Under the pieces are notes generated by a model. That model worked only from the letters and a program-made list of their open reading frames with translations, did not search any database and had not been told where the DNA came from. The position numbers and the translations under genes are program-made. From the NCBI GenBank assembly GCA_025667525.1, contig JANFOE010000571.1, positions 24,527 to 88,526 of the forward strand: 64,000 bases of DNA, given 5' to 3'. The stretch comes from Glebionis coronaria (Eukaryota; Streptophyta; Magnoliopsida; Asterales; Asteraceae). Positions 37,521 through 50,772 of the stretch are shown here, piece by piece (position 1 is the first letter of the stretch; every line of letters starts with the position of its first letter).

Positions 37521-38559
37521 GAGTTAATGATTATTTATAAATTGCCCTGAATTGGCCGAACAATGAAAACCTGTACCTTGAATAATTGATATGTGATTAA
37601 AGACTTAAAACTTTACATTATTTGACCGTGTGATTAATAACATAATGGAATCTATATTGACTCTTCAAAATTAAGAGCCCTTTTAAGACTTTGAGTTATA
37701 TTAAAAAGAAAGTGCAAATATATTTTGACAAATGTTTTAACAAAGGATTTTTAAGGGATTATTCTCTTATACACAAACCATTTAACTAAACTTCTGTTTA
37801 GGGGTAAATGTTCGTGTATACTTCTAGACAACTTAAGAAGAATTGAGGAAACTATATAATTTACGACTTGAAATTTGAAACGACAATTTTTGCTTTTCAA
37901 CTAAGAAAACTTTGACCAAAGTATAAACAAAGATTTTTCGAAAGTTTACGAATCTTACTACTTATTTTCGATAAATCAACAAAAATCTTGTTAATTAAAT
38001 TCAAATTTATTTTTGAACATTTTATATAATTGGTGGAACTAAGAAATTTAAAATTTTTACGTTTACGTTTCATAAAAATTAACTAATTATTATTTAATTA
38101 CTTGTAGTAATTATCGACGCTTTAAACGTCGGATTGAGCAAAACGGATAAAAATAATAGTTTAGAAGAAACTAAAACATAGAAAATATGAAGGAATAATT
38201 TTTGAATAAATATGGACATGATAATTATATCATCAGGAAAGGTGAATGTAGATATCGACACATAATATAGAAAGGATAAAGAATCAACCCAGACATGTTC
38301 CTTAATAATGATTGTGCAAAATAAATTTCCGAACAATTTAAAATATAGCCGATGCTCGTAAAAAGGATAATATAGAAAAAAAGGGGTTCGCAGCAAATAT
38401 GAACCATTAAAATTGAGAAGCCGATAGCGTTAAATATTTTAAAGACCACTTGTGATTGTCTAAATATGGAGATTGTGAGATATATTATGTTGGAATTTGT
38501 AAGTATAAGTATTCTATTTATGTCATTTATGACTAAAAGTATCTTTGTCTAAAGAAGTT

Positions 38560-39200
38560 GTACTAATGACAAATTATGAAGGCAGACATCGCCTCATACA
38601 TTAGTAAACGTCTAGCTATTGCAAAGGTCATCATCTGAATTTGATTCGATTTGGGTCATCGTCGACAGACTGACCAAATCTGCTAATATCATTCCCGTTA
38701 ATGATAAATGCAAAAGAGTTCTGTAAACATAGTGTGCCTATATCGAACATCTTTATCAAGATCCTCGCTTCGCATCGAATTTCTAGAGATTTGCTCAGGA
38801 ATCATTGAGAACGAACCTTGATGAGAGTACTATGTACCACCCCAAATCGAAGGGACGAGGTAAAGTAACGATACAAAGTACTATAAGTGCTGTTTTATGT
38901 TTGAATGATTGACTTTTGGTAATAGACCGTATAATCGCTTTCCTTTGGAAAGATTATCATTGATAATTATCGTATTAGGATTGAGATCGAATCTTGTTAG
39001 GATCTAAATATTAGAGCATCTGCAAACAAGAGTTGAGATGGAGACACCCGACATACACCCATTGTGAGTTGGACATATCTTTTAGGTTTAAGGTTTCCTA
39101 TGATGGCGAACCAAACCTTATGAAATACTCGACCCGCGAGACCTGAAATGATTGTTGAAATTAGGATTTGATTATTGACTGCCGGTAGTGGGCAAGAGGT
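38560..39200 (+). pseudogene. E4 integrase fossil
   Basis: SIWVIVDRLTKSAN near 38650 (first catalytic Asp region), PRFASNF...ESLRTNLDESTMYHPKSKG near 38770-38860 (the TAYHPQTDGQ region) and SWTYLLGLRFPMMANQ...TRPARP near 39070-39145 (C-terminal LKVSPWKG...GPRFIGPF region) can be read across shifts. Same remnants in E3 (16661-17895). No intact chromodomain seen. Confidence 0.65.
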
Positions 39201-39349
39201 TATGTGAATGTGAAATTGTAGATCTTGAAGTGCCAAATTGGGTAGCGAAGTTATGCCACAATTTTTAAACTTAGAAAAATGAATTCATGATCTGACAAAT
39301 CATGGGATATAAGTCCCCGTAGTATGGGACCATAGAGATGATGTAAAAA

Positions 39350-42252
39350 TATTGCCCCACCCCCACTCTTGGACGACAAGAGTAAGCAACACAACACCTT
39401 AGGTGTCAAGTTGCAAGCATAGAACTTACACTTGTTTAATTAGCTTACTTTGTAAGCTTCCACTACATCAAAACAAGCTACCAAAACCACTCACTCTCAT
39501 TTCACACATGCAAAACAACTTTCATCCTCCCTTTCTCTCTAAAAATTCCGTCCCTCATCCCACTCAAAACCCTCATTTGATCAAAATCAACCACAAAATC
39601 TCATGTTATTCATATACATGTTGATGCCCTTTTGAAGCCCTAATGATTGGTGCAAGTTATAAAATCCAAGGAGGAGTTTCTATGGAGTCTTGAGGCTGAT
39701 TTTCCACAAGGAGTTTATGAAGATTGGTGGTCATGAAGATGGTCTTGGTGCATCACAAGTATCTCCAACAAAATCCATGTCCAAATCATAACCTACATCA
39801 ACTTGGTGGTATAAAGATTGTCCTCCTCATCTTCTTGTTATTTTGATTATGTAAACATGTATTTTATTTACTATTTTATATGTATATGATGATTATATGA
39901 TGATAAAAATGTTATGTGGGGATTTGTTGTTGATAAACATGATTAAAAAGGTGAAAAACTATAAAGAACAAGGTTAAAATCTTACTTAAATTTGTTGGCT
40001 ATATAAAACAGTAAAGAAACATATCATGACTGATAAAATAGCATATATTAATGGATTTACAGTAAGCTATGGGTCTTGTAAACATGTGAGAGTTGGCCAT
40101 GCAATGGAATCATTGTAATGAGTGAGATATGATCAAAACAAGTTTAAGGTACAAATCTGAGTTCACTGTTTTGGACGATTTTTCGAAAATACTTAGAGGA
40201 TGATTCAACAGTAGCTATAAAAGAGTTAAATGGAGCACATATCATGTAGTTTATGTGATAAAAATTTGAGCTTCTATCTCCATATAGAACTCTAGATATG
40301 GCAGTTTTGGTGAAAGTGAATATAAAAATCAGATTTTTGGAAATTAAAGTATAATACTATTATATAAGCACTCAAAATTTAATAGTATAAAATATAAATT
40401 AAAATGCACTAACATATATAATACATTTATATAAATATGTACAATGGTAAATAAGTGGACATTTTATAAAAATGGTAACTTGTTAAGTTTTATAAGTTAT
40501 AAAACTATAAACATGATTTTTACGACTTTTTCGGCTAATACCGTAAAATTAACATTTTTGTTAAATAAAACTTAGATGGTTGGACCCGTCTAATGTAAAC
40601 TTTATAAAACTTATATACTGATATATAAACATGTATAACAAGTAAAAACCGATAAGACCCGAACTGTAGGACATACGGACGTTAACGGACTAAATTAACG
40701 TTATTGGACTAATAATACAACAAAAATGGACTAAAACACTTATAAACTTATTATTTGGGCTTAACCCACTTAGGCCCAACTTGTAAAGTATAACTACTGA
40801 TAATATAAGTATGAAATGGATTAATACAAGTTAATAAACTTATAATAGGCTTATTGGACCTAAAACACGTAAATAGGTAAAACGAGAAAACTAGTATAAA
40901 AGTTATCGACACATAACACAAAAATGAATAAATGAGAATATGTAAACCCACTTGATCATCATATATATAAAATCATCATATGTATACATAATTGTTATTT
41001 TTATAGTCATTGGACATGAGTCTAAGACGAGTATTATTTGTCTAGGTTTCCGTGATTTAAGCACGTACCGTACGTCCGAATTACCGATAACCCGCCTTCC
41101 CACATCAATGTGAGTTCATAGCCTCGCACTCTTTTAAATGTTTTTATAAATGTTTTATAAACCCGCGATAACATGTTAGTTTTAATAAAATAGGACATCA
41201 TTTGTCCCGATTGTTTGTTTATTAACTTGGACCCGAATGATTGTATGACCCGAATGTATGACCCGATAAATGATTAAAGGACCCGATAGATGAAATCAAA
41301 TGGATTATTAAAGTTAGGTTATGTCACTAAAAGTCCCATTAGCATGAATTGTGAACTACCGGGATTTGGTAGACGCTTGTGCATATAATAGTACTATTTG
41401 GGGACGATCACCCCAGTTCGCGCCTTGACGGTTGATCCCCGTCGTGCCACGTTGATTGGTAAGCGAATTTATGTATGAGAAGATTTCCATAGCGTGACCT
41501 TTGTGACGACACGCTACTTTAGATGGGCAAAATTAGTATCGGGTTAGCTACCCGTTGTTGGTTTAGTAAGGTAACAATGTCATGCGGCTTATAATAATCC
41601 GACTAACGAAATACTACTAGACGCTCCGAATTACGATGTATTGCCTGACTAGCAATACATGGTCATACCATTGATATTATGTTTGTGTTTTGGTTTTCGT
41701 AACCATATTCATATAACGGTTTTTGTTTTCATACAACGTCATAAGACGTATTGTATGATGTTTTTACGACATTGGCTCGTATAATGATTTTTAAGGCGAA
41801 TGCCTATATTATGATTTTCGATAAGGATTTGTATAAAATGACTTTGGCTATTTTATGGCCTATTAAAATGATTTGTACAAGATGATTTTCAGTAATAATT
41901 TTTTACTGATATTATATTGATGGATTTTACTAAACTCTATGAATTCACTCGGCGTTATCGCTGACCTTTTCTTTTAACATGTTTTATCTCAGGTACTTGA
42001 AGGTAACTCTCGGGAAGACGACAAGAATTCATGGCCCGCACTTAAACAATATTTTCCATTCAAATACTTTGTAAAACTTTGTATGAAATAATATGACTTG
42101 GGACCGATGTAACTTTGATATTTATGAATGGAAATGATTTATTATTAAACGACGCGATTTTTATGCGTTATCTATGATGTGAGTAATGTGCTATCCCGTA
42201 AAACCAACGAGTCTTCCGCTGTATTGAGTTGTATAAATTTGGGGGTGTTACA
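39350..42252 (+). repeat. E4 second LTR, first ~510 bp missing
   Basis: Matches 31431-34344. The left junction near 39349 fuses internal sequence equivalent to E3 17015 directly to the LTR, so about 0.9 kb spanning the polypurine tract and U3, with the TATA-like site, is lost. Confidence 0.87.
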
Positions 42253-42285
42253 GTTTGGTACCAGAGCTCTCGTTATAGAGAACGA
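42253..42285 (+). other. Second primer site and 33-base internal stub after the E4 right LTR
   Basis: Identical in order to 34345-34377. A normal 3' LTR would be followed by target DNA, so this shows an LTR-internal-LTR-internal arrangement (tandem structure or unequal exchange) cut at 42285. Confidence 0.85.
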
Positions 42286-42983
<698 letters not shown>

Positions 42984-45900
42984 TGTAACACCCCCAAATT
43001 TATACAACTCAATACAACGAAAGATTAGTTGGTGTTACGGGATAGCACATTACTCACATCATAGACAACGCATAAAAATCGCGTCGTTTATTAATAAAGC
43101 ATTTCCATTCATAAATATCAAAGTTACATAGGTCCTAAGTCATAATCATTTCATACAATTTTACAAAAGATTTGAAGGAAATTGTTATTTAAGTGCGGGC
43201 CATGAATTCTTTGTCGTCTTCCCGAGAATTACCTCTAAGTACCTGAGATAAAACATGTTAAAAGAAAAGGTCAGCGATAACGCCGAGTGAATTCATAGAG
43301 TTTAATAAAATCCATCAATATAATATCAGTATAAAATTATTACTGAAAATTATTTTGTACAAATCATTTTAATAGGCCATAAAATAGCCAAAGTCATTTT
43401 ATACAAATCTTCATCAAAATCATAATATAGGCATTTGCCTTAAAAAAATCATTATACGAGCCACTGTCGTAAAAACATCATACAATACGTCTTATGACGT
43501 TGTATGAAAATACAAACCGTTATATGAATATGGTTATGAAAACCAAAACACGAACATAATATCAATAGTATGACCCTGTATTGCTAGTCAGGCAATACAT
43601 CGTAATTCGGTCCGTCTATTAGTATTTCGTTAACTGGATTATTATAAGCCGCATGACATTGTTACCTTACTAAACCAACAACGGGTAGCTAACCCGATAC
43701 TCAATTTGCCCATCTAAAGTAGCGTGTCGTCACAAAGGTCACGCTATGGAAATCTTCTCATACATAAATTCGCTTACCAATTAATGTGGCACGACGGGGA
43801 TCAACCGTCAAGGCGCGAACTAGGGTGATCGTCCCCAAATAGTACTATTATATGCATAAGCGTCTACCAAATCCCGGTAGTTCACAATTCATGCTAATGG
43901 GACTTTTAGTGACATAACCTAACTTTAATAATCCATTTTATTTCATCTATCGGGTCCTTTAATCATTTATCGGGTCATACAATCGGGTCATACAATCATT
44001 CGGGTCCAAATCAATAAACAAACAATCGGGACAAATGGTGTCCTAATTTTATAACAACTAACATGTTATCTCCCTCGCGAGTTTAAAAAACATTTCATAA
44101 AAACATTTAAAAGAGTGCGAGGCTATGAACTCACGTTGATGTGGGAAGGCGGGTTATCGGCAATTCGGACGTACGGTACGTGCTTCAATCACGGAAACCT
44201 AGACAAATAATACTCGTCTTAGACTCATGTCCAATGACTTTATAAAAATAACGATTATGTATACATATGATGATTTTATATATATGATGATCAGGTGGGT
44301 TTACATATTCTCTTTTACTCATTATTGTGTTTATGTGTCGATAACTTTTATACTAGTTTACTAGTTTTACCTATTTACATATTTTAAGTCCAATAAACTT
44401 ATTATAAGTTCTTTAACTTGTTTTAATCCATGTTATACTTATATTATCAGTATCTACAATTTACAAGTTGGGCCTAAATGGGTTAAGCCCAATAAGTACT
44501 TTTTATAAGTGTTTAACTTATTTAGTCCAATTATTAGTCCAATATGCTTATTTAGCTCGTTAATGTACGTATGTTCTATAGTTCGGGTTTTTATCGGTTT
44601 TTACTTGTTATACATGTTTATATATCAGTATATGAGTTTTATAAAGTTTACATTAGACGGGTCCAACCGTCTAAGTTTTATTTAGCAAAAACGTTAATTT
44701 TACGGTAATAGCCGAAAAAGTCGTAAAAATCAAGTTTATAGTTTTTATTACTTATAAGTATTATTCCACTACCATTTTTATAATTTATACACTTATTTAA
44801 CCTTTTACATATTTATATAAATAAAATCCATAAGTTAGTGGGTTTTTATTTTACATTTTATATAATATAATTTTGAGTGCTTATATAATAATAATAAACA
44901 TTAATTCTCAAAATCTGATTTTTATTTTCATATTCACCAAAACTGCCATATCTAGAGTTATATATGGAGATAGCAGTTCAAATTTTTATCACATAAACTA
45001 CATGATATATGCTCCATTTAACTTTCCTATAGATACTGTTGAATCATCCTCTAAGTATTTTCTAAAAATCGTCCAAAACAGTGAACTCAGATTTGTACTT
45101 TAAACTTGTTTTGATCATATCTCACTCATTACAATGATTCCATTGCATGGCCAACTCTCACATGTGTACAAGACTCATAGATTACTGTAAATTGATTCTA
45201 CTTCATCATTTTTATCAGTCTAACATGTGGTTCTTTACTGTTTTATACAGCCATCTAAATTAAGCAAGATTTTAACATTGTTTCTTATAGTTTTTCACCT
45301 TTTTAATCATATTTATCAACACCAAATCCCCACACAATACTTTTATCATCATATAATCATCATATACATATACAATAGGAAATAAAATACATGATTACAT
45401 AGTAAAAATAACAAGAGGATGAGGAGGACAATCTTTATACCACCATGATGATGTAGGTTGATCAAAACATGGATTTTGATGGAGAAACTTGTGATGCACC
45501 AAGACCATCTTCAAGACCACCATGCTTCATGAACACCTTGTAGAAAATCAGCCTCAAGACACCATAGAAACTCCTCCTTGGATGTTATAATCACCACCAA
45601 TCAATAGGGCTTCAAAAGGGCTTCAACATGTGCAAGAATAACATAGGATTTCATGGTTGATTTTTGATAAATGGTGGTGGTTCATGGTGAAAGTGGACGG
45701 CAAACATGGAGTAGAAGAGAGAAAGGAGTGGTTTTGCATGTAGGAAATGAAGTGAATGGTTTTGCTTGTTGGTTTTGATGTGTATGTAGCTTACAAGGTA
45801 AGCTAAGGACATGTGTAAGCTACTTAGCTTACACTTGACACCAAATGTGGTGTGGTAACTAAGTTAAGGCCGGTTTGAGTGGGGGTGGGACAAGTGTCCC

Positions 45901-46418
45901 ACTTGTCTCATCCCCATTTAATTACGGGTACTCCTCGATTCTAGTTTCCTCGATTTGCGTGCCCTCGGGTCGTTTTACGAAAAACGTTTTTATAAATTAT
46001 GAATCAACGGCACAAAACGAATCTAATAAAATTTGTCTCATCAAAAACGGAGTTCGAAAACGTAAATACGTAATCCTAGGGTTTCCTGTTTAGTCGTAAA
46101 GGACGTTAAAATAAAATCGTAAGTCCCAATCTCTTCTCGTAAATTTGTGATTTTATGAACCAACACAAATTTAAAACTCCAAAATAATATTCACGGATAA
46201 ATTTATTTTCTGAAATGTCGGACTGTCACCAAAAACGGTGTATGTAAACGTAAGCACGTAACGTTGAATCCTCTGGTTTAGACGTAGTCGACGCTACTTC
46301 AAGACGTAAATCCAAATTACTTCCCAAAAATAAGTGAGTTCATAATATAACATTAAAATAATATTTTTAAATAATATTTGAGAATAAAATATCAACCATA
46401 AATTGACGGATTGTCACA
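42984..46418 (-). repeat. E3 5' LTR, complete (3,435 bp)
   Basis: On the + strand it begins TGTAACACCCCC and ends GGATTGTCACA. The primer site lies at its left side and FRS coding sequence directly at its right, so it is the upstream LTR of a - strand element. Confidence 0.9.
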
Positions 46419-47578
46419 ATGTGCTTATGGCATGCCTCATGCGTACCACCTCTAGGTCCGAAAGCGAGAACCATTTCTTTGGTAAATGGACAAGTAAATA
46501 TTTGACACTTGTTGAATTTCTTAGTCATTATGAGACGGCTATCGAGTACCAGAGGTATATTGAGCGTAAGAACGATCACGATTCAAGATATAAGAATCCT
46601 AAACTCAAAACTGATCTTCAGATTGAAAAAGAAGCAAGTACTCTTTATACTCGAACTATATTCTTGGAAGTTCAAAATGAGATATATGCTTCTTATTCCC
46701 ATTGCATGTCGATAAATGTTTCCCAAGTTGATAATGGTGAGAGATATTCAATCCGTGATATGCAAGCTGAGAACAAAATCAGGGGTGAAAATAACTTTGT
46801 TGTTTATCAGGTATGTGTTCTTATATTGTTTATAACTATAATGCAGTAAGTTTTTAGCACTGATGCAGTGTGTTTTTAAATTTTAATATTTTTAAAAACT
46901 GTTATGCAGGTGGAGTTTTGTAAATCTGAAATGGAAGTTCAATGTAGCTGTAAACACTACGAGTCATATGGTCTTCTTTGTAGGCACATTTTTTATGTGT
47001 TGAGAATGAACAATGTGAAAGAGTTTCCTCGGAAATACTTGAAGAAAAGGTGGTCAATGGATGCTAAGCCTTTCAACGCTACAGTTAGGACAGTTGTCAG
47101 TGGGTCAGATTCGGTTTTACAAAGTGAGGTTTTTGATTTGTACAAGATTTTTGAATCTACGATTGATCGCTTGGTTCATGACATTGGCATGTCGAAGATT
47201 TATAAGGAGCAAATGATGGAGTTGTTGAAAAAAGCTAAAATCGATGTTCCAACGGTTCCAAAACTTAACTCGAAAGATATTATTAGTGCAATGCTTGGTG
47301 TGAAGGAGCCAACCTCAACTTCAAATGTTATAAATCATTCATACATGAGTTCAAATAAAGGATCCGGTGTTCATACGAGGTGGAAGTCAAAAGCTGAGAT
47401 TGAAAAAGAAGCAGCTAAATCAAGTGACAAGCGGAGGACATGTAGTAAATGCGAGAATAAAGAAGGTCATAATTCCAGAACATGTACAAACGAAAGAATG
47501 CAACCATCTGAAAAAATCAAGAAAACATCTCAGGAGGCGTCGGCGACAAGAACTGGTCTCAGATCTAGGCGAAATTGA
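46419..47578 (+). pseudogene. FAR1-RELATED SEQUENCE / MULE-type transposase gene, 3' part, cut by E3
   Basis: Exon 46421-46810, intron 46811-46909 (GTATGTG...TTATGCAG, phase 0), exon 46910-47578 ending in TGA. Seen: LMRTTSRSESEN and LVEFLSHYETAIEYQR, the hallmark end of the MULE transposase core of FAR1 proteins; YTRTIFLEVQNEI; SWIM zinc finger CSCKHYESYGLLCRH; FPRKYLKKRW; C-terminal knuckle CSKCENKEGHNSRTC. The N-terminal DNA-binding domain and most of the transposase core are missing; they should lie left of E1. Known: FAR1/FRS proteins derive from Mutator-like transposases and bind DNA in the nucleus. The remaining frame is clean, so the gene was probably intact when E3 landed. Whether it was a host FRS gene or the transposase of a mobile MULE is open. 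Confidence 0.88.
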
Positions 47579-48051
47579 TGATGACAATTTGATGCAGCTA
47601 CTTTTTACATATTGATGCAGCTACTTTTTACATATTGATGCAGCTATTTTTTACATATTGATGTAGTTGCTTTTACATACTGGTTTACCTACTTTGAATA
47701 CTTGTGACAGATACTTTTGCATATTGATGCAGTTACTTTCACATATTGATGCAGTTACTTTTTACATAGTAGTTTAAGTACACCTTTTTTACATAGTGGC
47801 ATTTTTTACCTAAATCTATTTATATAAAACCTAAAAATAATTTTTGTAAATTTTTAAACCTAATTAATCTATTTTTAAACTATTTTATAAAAAAATGGGT
47901 ATTAAAATAATTATAAAAAATAATTGAAAAACGTGAAAAATAAAAACTTAGTACCAAAAAGTCCTAAACTACTAGAATAACAAAGGAAAAATGAAAAGCT
48001 TGACGTTTGCTTAACAAATAAGCTTGAAATGAGCTTATAAATCTCGAATTG
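47579..48051 (+). repeat. FRS 3' flank with short tandem TGATGCAG-TACTTTTTACATA units
   Basis: From 47590 to about 47775 a unit of about 23 bp, TTGATGCAGCTACTTTTTAC plus ATA, repeats with decay: three near-perfect copies, then looser ones. The following 47780-48051 is AT-rich with nothing recognised. Confidence 0.7.
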
Positions 48052-48112
48052 ATTATTAATAAGTAGAACAAAACCGTGTTAAATAGAGTTTGAATTGAAA
48101 GTATATCAGTAA

Positions 48113-48191
48113 AAGGCCCAAGGGCAGAGCGGTATGTGTGTTGTGTTGTGAGAGGAGTGGCGCAGGTTCGAGTCCTGGCCACGTCCTTTTT
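48113..48191 (+). ncRNA. tRNA-like sequence (SINE head) copy 1
   Basis: A-box-like GGGCAGAGCGG at 48122-48132 (10 of 11 positions of the consensus) and perfect B box GGTTCGAGTCC at 48165-48175, inside a hairpin CAGG-TTCGAGT-CCTG extended by GTGGC/GCCAC, then a T run at 48186-48190. No acceptable anticodon arm, so not a working tRNA; a tRNA-derived SINE head or tRNA fossil is most likely. Confidence 0.55.
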
Positions 48192-48367
48192 GGTAAAACT
48201 TTTTTTTTTGTAAAAACTGAATACCTAGGCTTAAAACAATCCACAAACAAAAATTAAAAATGAAATCAACAAGAGTTAAGCTATTTAAAATAAAGAACGT
48301 GACCAGATTATTAATAAGCAGAACAAAACCGCCTTAAATAGAGTTTGAATTGAAAGTATATCAGTAA

Positions 48368-48446
48368 AAGACCCAAGGGCATAGCGGTATGTGTGTTGTG
48401 TTGTGAGAGGAGTGGCGTAGGTTCGAGTCCTGGCCACGTCTTTTTA
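48368..48446 (+). ncRNA. tRNA-like sequence (SINE head) copy 2
   Basis: Same as copy 1 with GGGCATAGCGG (48377-48387) and B box GGTTCGAGTCC (48420-48430), followed by T5. Duplicated together with flanks. Confidence 0.55.
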
Positions 48447-48574
48447 GGTAAAACTTTTTTTTTCAATTTATTTTTGTAAAAACTGAATACCCAGGTGTAA
48501 AACAATCCACAAACACAAATTAAAAATGAAATCAACAAGAATTAAGCTATTTAAGAACAAAAACGTGACCAGAT

Positions 48575-49145
48575 TAAGTAAAATGCTAGAGTGATGAAAA
48601 TAAGAAAATAATGAGTCGTCCGATATACAATGCAATCGTTCTCTGACAGAACTAGAAAACCAACTGATGAAATGGTGACCTGATTTGGCTTGTTTATTAT
48701 GATTACTGATGCAAAGGGTAAGGTCTGGGCACCTAATGCTACTCAGTTTAATGAGATTTGAGTCTCAATGACAATTTCATGCAGCTATTTTCTACATATT
48801 GATGCAGTTACTTTTTACATAGCAGTTTAAGTACACCTTTTTTACATAGTGGCATTTTGATGCAGTGAATTTTGCATAACAGATATATTTTGATGCAGTG
48901 AAGTATATATTTTTTTAATTTCATGTTATAAAATATAATCATTGAATTTTAACAGATAGTAACACACACTAACAAGTAAATAAAATTGTGTAAAAAACTT
49001 CATGTTTACAAGTAGTTTGTAAAAAAACACAATGAGTACTTCAATTAAAGATTAATAAAACAAGCTTTTTAGTTAACAATTGTCTTCCTAGGGTAGTATT
49101 GAAATTGACGATGACAATTGACGATGACCATTTGATGCAGCTCTT
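48575..49145. other. Spacer between the convergent FRS and ULP1 genes
   Basis: No gene seen. Contains further TGATGCAG copies at about 48803, 48858, 48892 and 49133 and AT-rich sequence. 3' ends of both genes face this spacer. Confidence 0.5.
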
Positions 49146-49561
49146 TTAGTCATCAATTGTCTTTCTTACGGTATCACTAAATTTCTTCCACAAAGCTTTA
49201 TCAAATCTAACATCAGAATCCGTTATAAGCTTTGAAATTTTTGGCTTTTTCCTGAAGTATGATTGTGCGTCCTTCAACAACTTCCCTTTTTTGATGTTAA
49301 AATCCATCAGAAGGAATTTGGTCATGTACTTGGCACGAAGCATTTTTAGTTGTGTTTTCTGAGGTGGTCCTTCTTTCTTCAATGGTTGTAAGAAGTTTCC
49401 TCTACCAAGATATGTTTCCAAAGGCCTCATAACAAATACCCCGCAATCAACCGCATTGTATTTTGTTTTCCAATTAAAATCAACAATGTTAGTTCAGAAA
49501 CCAAAATGTCAATGTGTTTTGGGTGTTTATGTCTCTCCAGGTAATCTGTGAAGGAATCAAT
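49146..49561 (-). pseudogene. ULP1 last exon with the catalytic Cys
   Basis: After the acceptor TTTGCACAG it reads IDSFTDYLERHKHPKHIDILVSE, then one base is missing near 49490 and the frame resumes as NWKTKYNAVDCGVFVMRPLE. DCGVFVMR is the hallmark around the catalytic Cys (codon 49445-49443). The Gln usually found in WQT.N..DCG is Lys here. A C-terminal helical tail of about 80 residues, LKMLRAKYMTKFLLMDFN onward, ends at the stop 49146. Confidence 0.8.
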
Positions 49562-49824
49562 CTGTGCAAATTTAAATAAGCAGTTATGACATTGTAATAC
49601 AGTTTTTTAATACTATGATGTAGTAAAATTATCAATATTATTCATATGGTATAGGACTGTAAAAATATCACCTTAAAACATTAACTATGATATAAAACCA
49701 GTTATAGACTTATAAAGGGTTTTCCTTTATATAAAATTAATCATATATATATGAGATATAAGACTATAGTTAAATACTTTGATGCAGTGAAATAGCACAA
49801 TAATGCATTAAGTATGAGACTTAC

Positions 49825-49984
49825 GACGGCAAATAGGTAAGCACCATATCTTTTTTCTATATCATCAATGCCGTTATCTATGTTGTCTATGATGTCGATC
49901 TCAGCGGTCTTCAAATTAAAGCAAATGATATAAAAATGGTTTGATGAAGTATCTTTCGTCATCTTTATTGAAGGAAAAAAATTC
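49825..49984 (-). pseudogene. ULP1 exon with catalytic His and Asp
   Basis: HFYIICFNLKTAEIDIIDN gives the catalytic His (codon 49938-49936) and Asp (49887-49885). To join the preceding exon (NFLDVDL, 50150-50071) in frame, the T run at 49975-49981 needs one base fewer, giving DLEFFPSIKM. Donor CGTC-GTAAGT joins the last exon in phase 0. Confidence 0.78.
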
Positions 49985-50070
49985 CTGTATATATTTATTA
50001 TAAGTATTTAAATTTATTCTAAACATTCTCACAAATACAATAAATTAATACTCATAATAAATATACTTAC

Positions 50071-50408
50071 CAAGTCGACGTCAAGAAAATTTTTCCGTTT
50101 TGCTTGAGTTAAAACGTTATGAATATTTTCATCAAAACATTTCATCCTTTCTTGCACATTGATTACTAATGATCACAAAATTTAAAGTTCCAAAATAAAT
50201 AAGTTATATATTTGAATTACTTACAAGCATTCCCGTATGGCAATATACATTTCCATTGCCCGAAAGCTTGTCTCGGTGCTGTTCCTCATGATTTAATACA
50301 AAAGACCATAAGTCTAATATGAGTGCCGCAATTTCTATTTCAGGGTATAGGCTCAAGAAAAAAACACCTTCTACTCCAACTCCTTTGATGATCTGGTAAA
50401 CAATCTCA
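50071..50408 (-). pseudogene. Two ULP1 exons upstream of the catalytic part (50408-50225 and 50150-50071)
   Basis: The first reads EIVYQIIKGVGVEG...ILDLWSFVLNHEEQHR; W-x5-LN-x-EE is typical just upstream of ULP1 catalytic domains in this plant family. Acceptor TTGTACAG, donor GTAAGTAAT. The second reads RMKCFDENIHNVLTQAKRK with acceptor GTGCAAG and donor GTAAGTAT. Confidence 0.65.
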
Positions 50409-50419
50409 CTGTACAATGT

Positions 50420-50760
50420 GATATAAACATAAACTTTTCAGACGGGTTTATCTATATCTGATGCATTAAAGCAAGGAAGTGATGCAGTGATAAAAATATG
50501 TGATGCAAAAGTAAAATTCATACAGAGAACATTGAGAAATGATGCACTGTTAATTATATGTGATGTAGTGACAAAAGTAATTGATGCAGTTATATAAATA
50601 TGTGATGCAGAGAATATAAGGAAAATTCATACAAAGAACATTGAGAAATGATGCACTGTCAATAATATGTGATGCAGTGACATAAGGAATAGTGATGCAC
50701 TTATATAAATATGTGATGCAGTGAATAATGAATAGTGATGCTTTAAAAATAAAATATGAT
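50420..50760 (+). repeat. Intronic cluster of GTGATGCAGT words
   Basis: About ten copies of TGATGCA(G/C) separated by 15-40 bases of ATAAAAATATG-like sequence, inside the ULP1 intron 50409-50772. Confidence 0.75.
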
Positions 50761-50772
50761 GCTAGAACTTAC

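Larger units (their letters stand above)
30923..42285 (+). mobile_element. E4: second Tekay-like element, inverted relative to E3, with an abnormal right end
   Basis: Full 5' LTR 30923-34344, primer site 34348, internal region to about 39349, then a 5'-truncated LTR 39350-42252 followed not by target DNA but by a second primer site and 33 bases of internal sequence (42253-42285). E4's LTRs match each other better than they match E3's, so E4 is a separate insertion of the same family. It interrupts E3 between 30922 and 42286; ACTAG (30918-30922) would be the left target duplication, and the right one was lost. Confidence 0.8.
48052..48574. repeat. 257-bp tandem duplication carrying two tRNA-like heads
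   Basis: Unit 1 is 48052-48308 and unit 2 48309-48574, about 90% alike by eye, starting TTATTAATAAG and ending AACGTGACCAG. Confidence 0.85.

Noticed and set aside
48113..48191. Functional tRNA gene
   Set aside because: A and B boxes are present but there is no acceptor pairing or anticodon arm.
50420..50760. CRISPR-like array of regularly spaced repeats
   Set aside because: Spacing is irregular, repeats are 8-10 bases, and the genome is eukaryotic.
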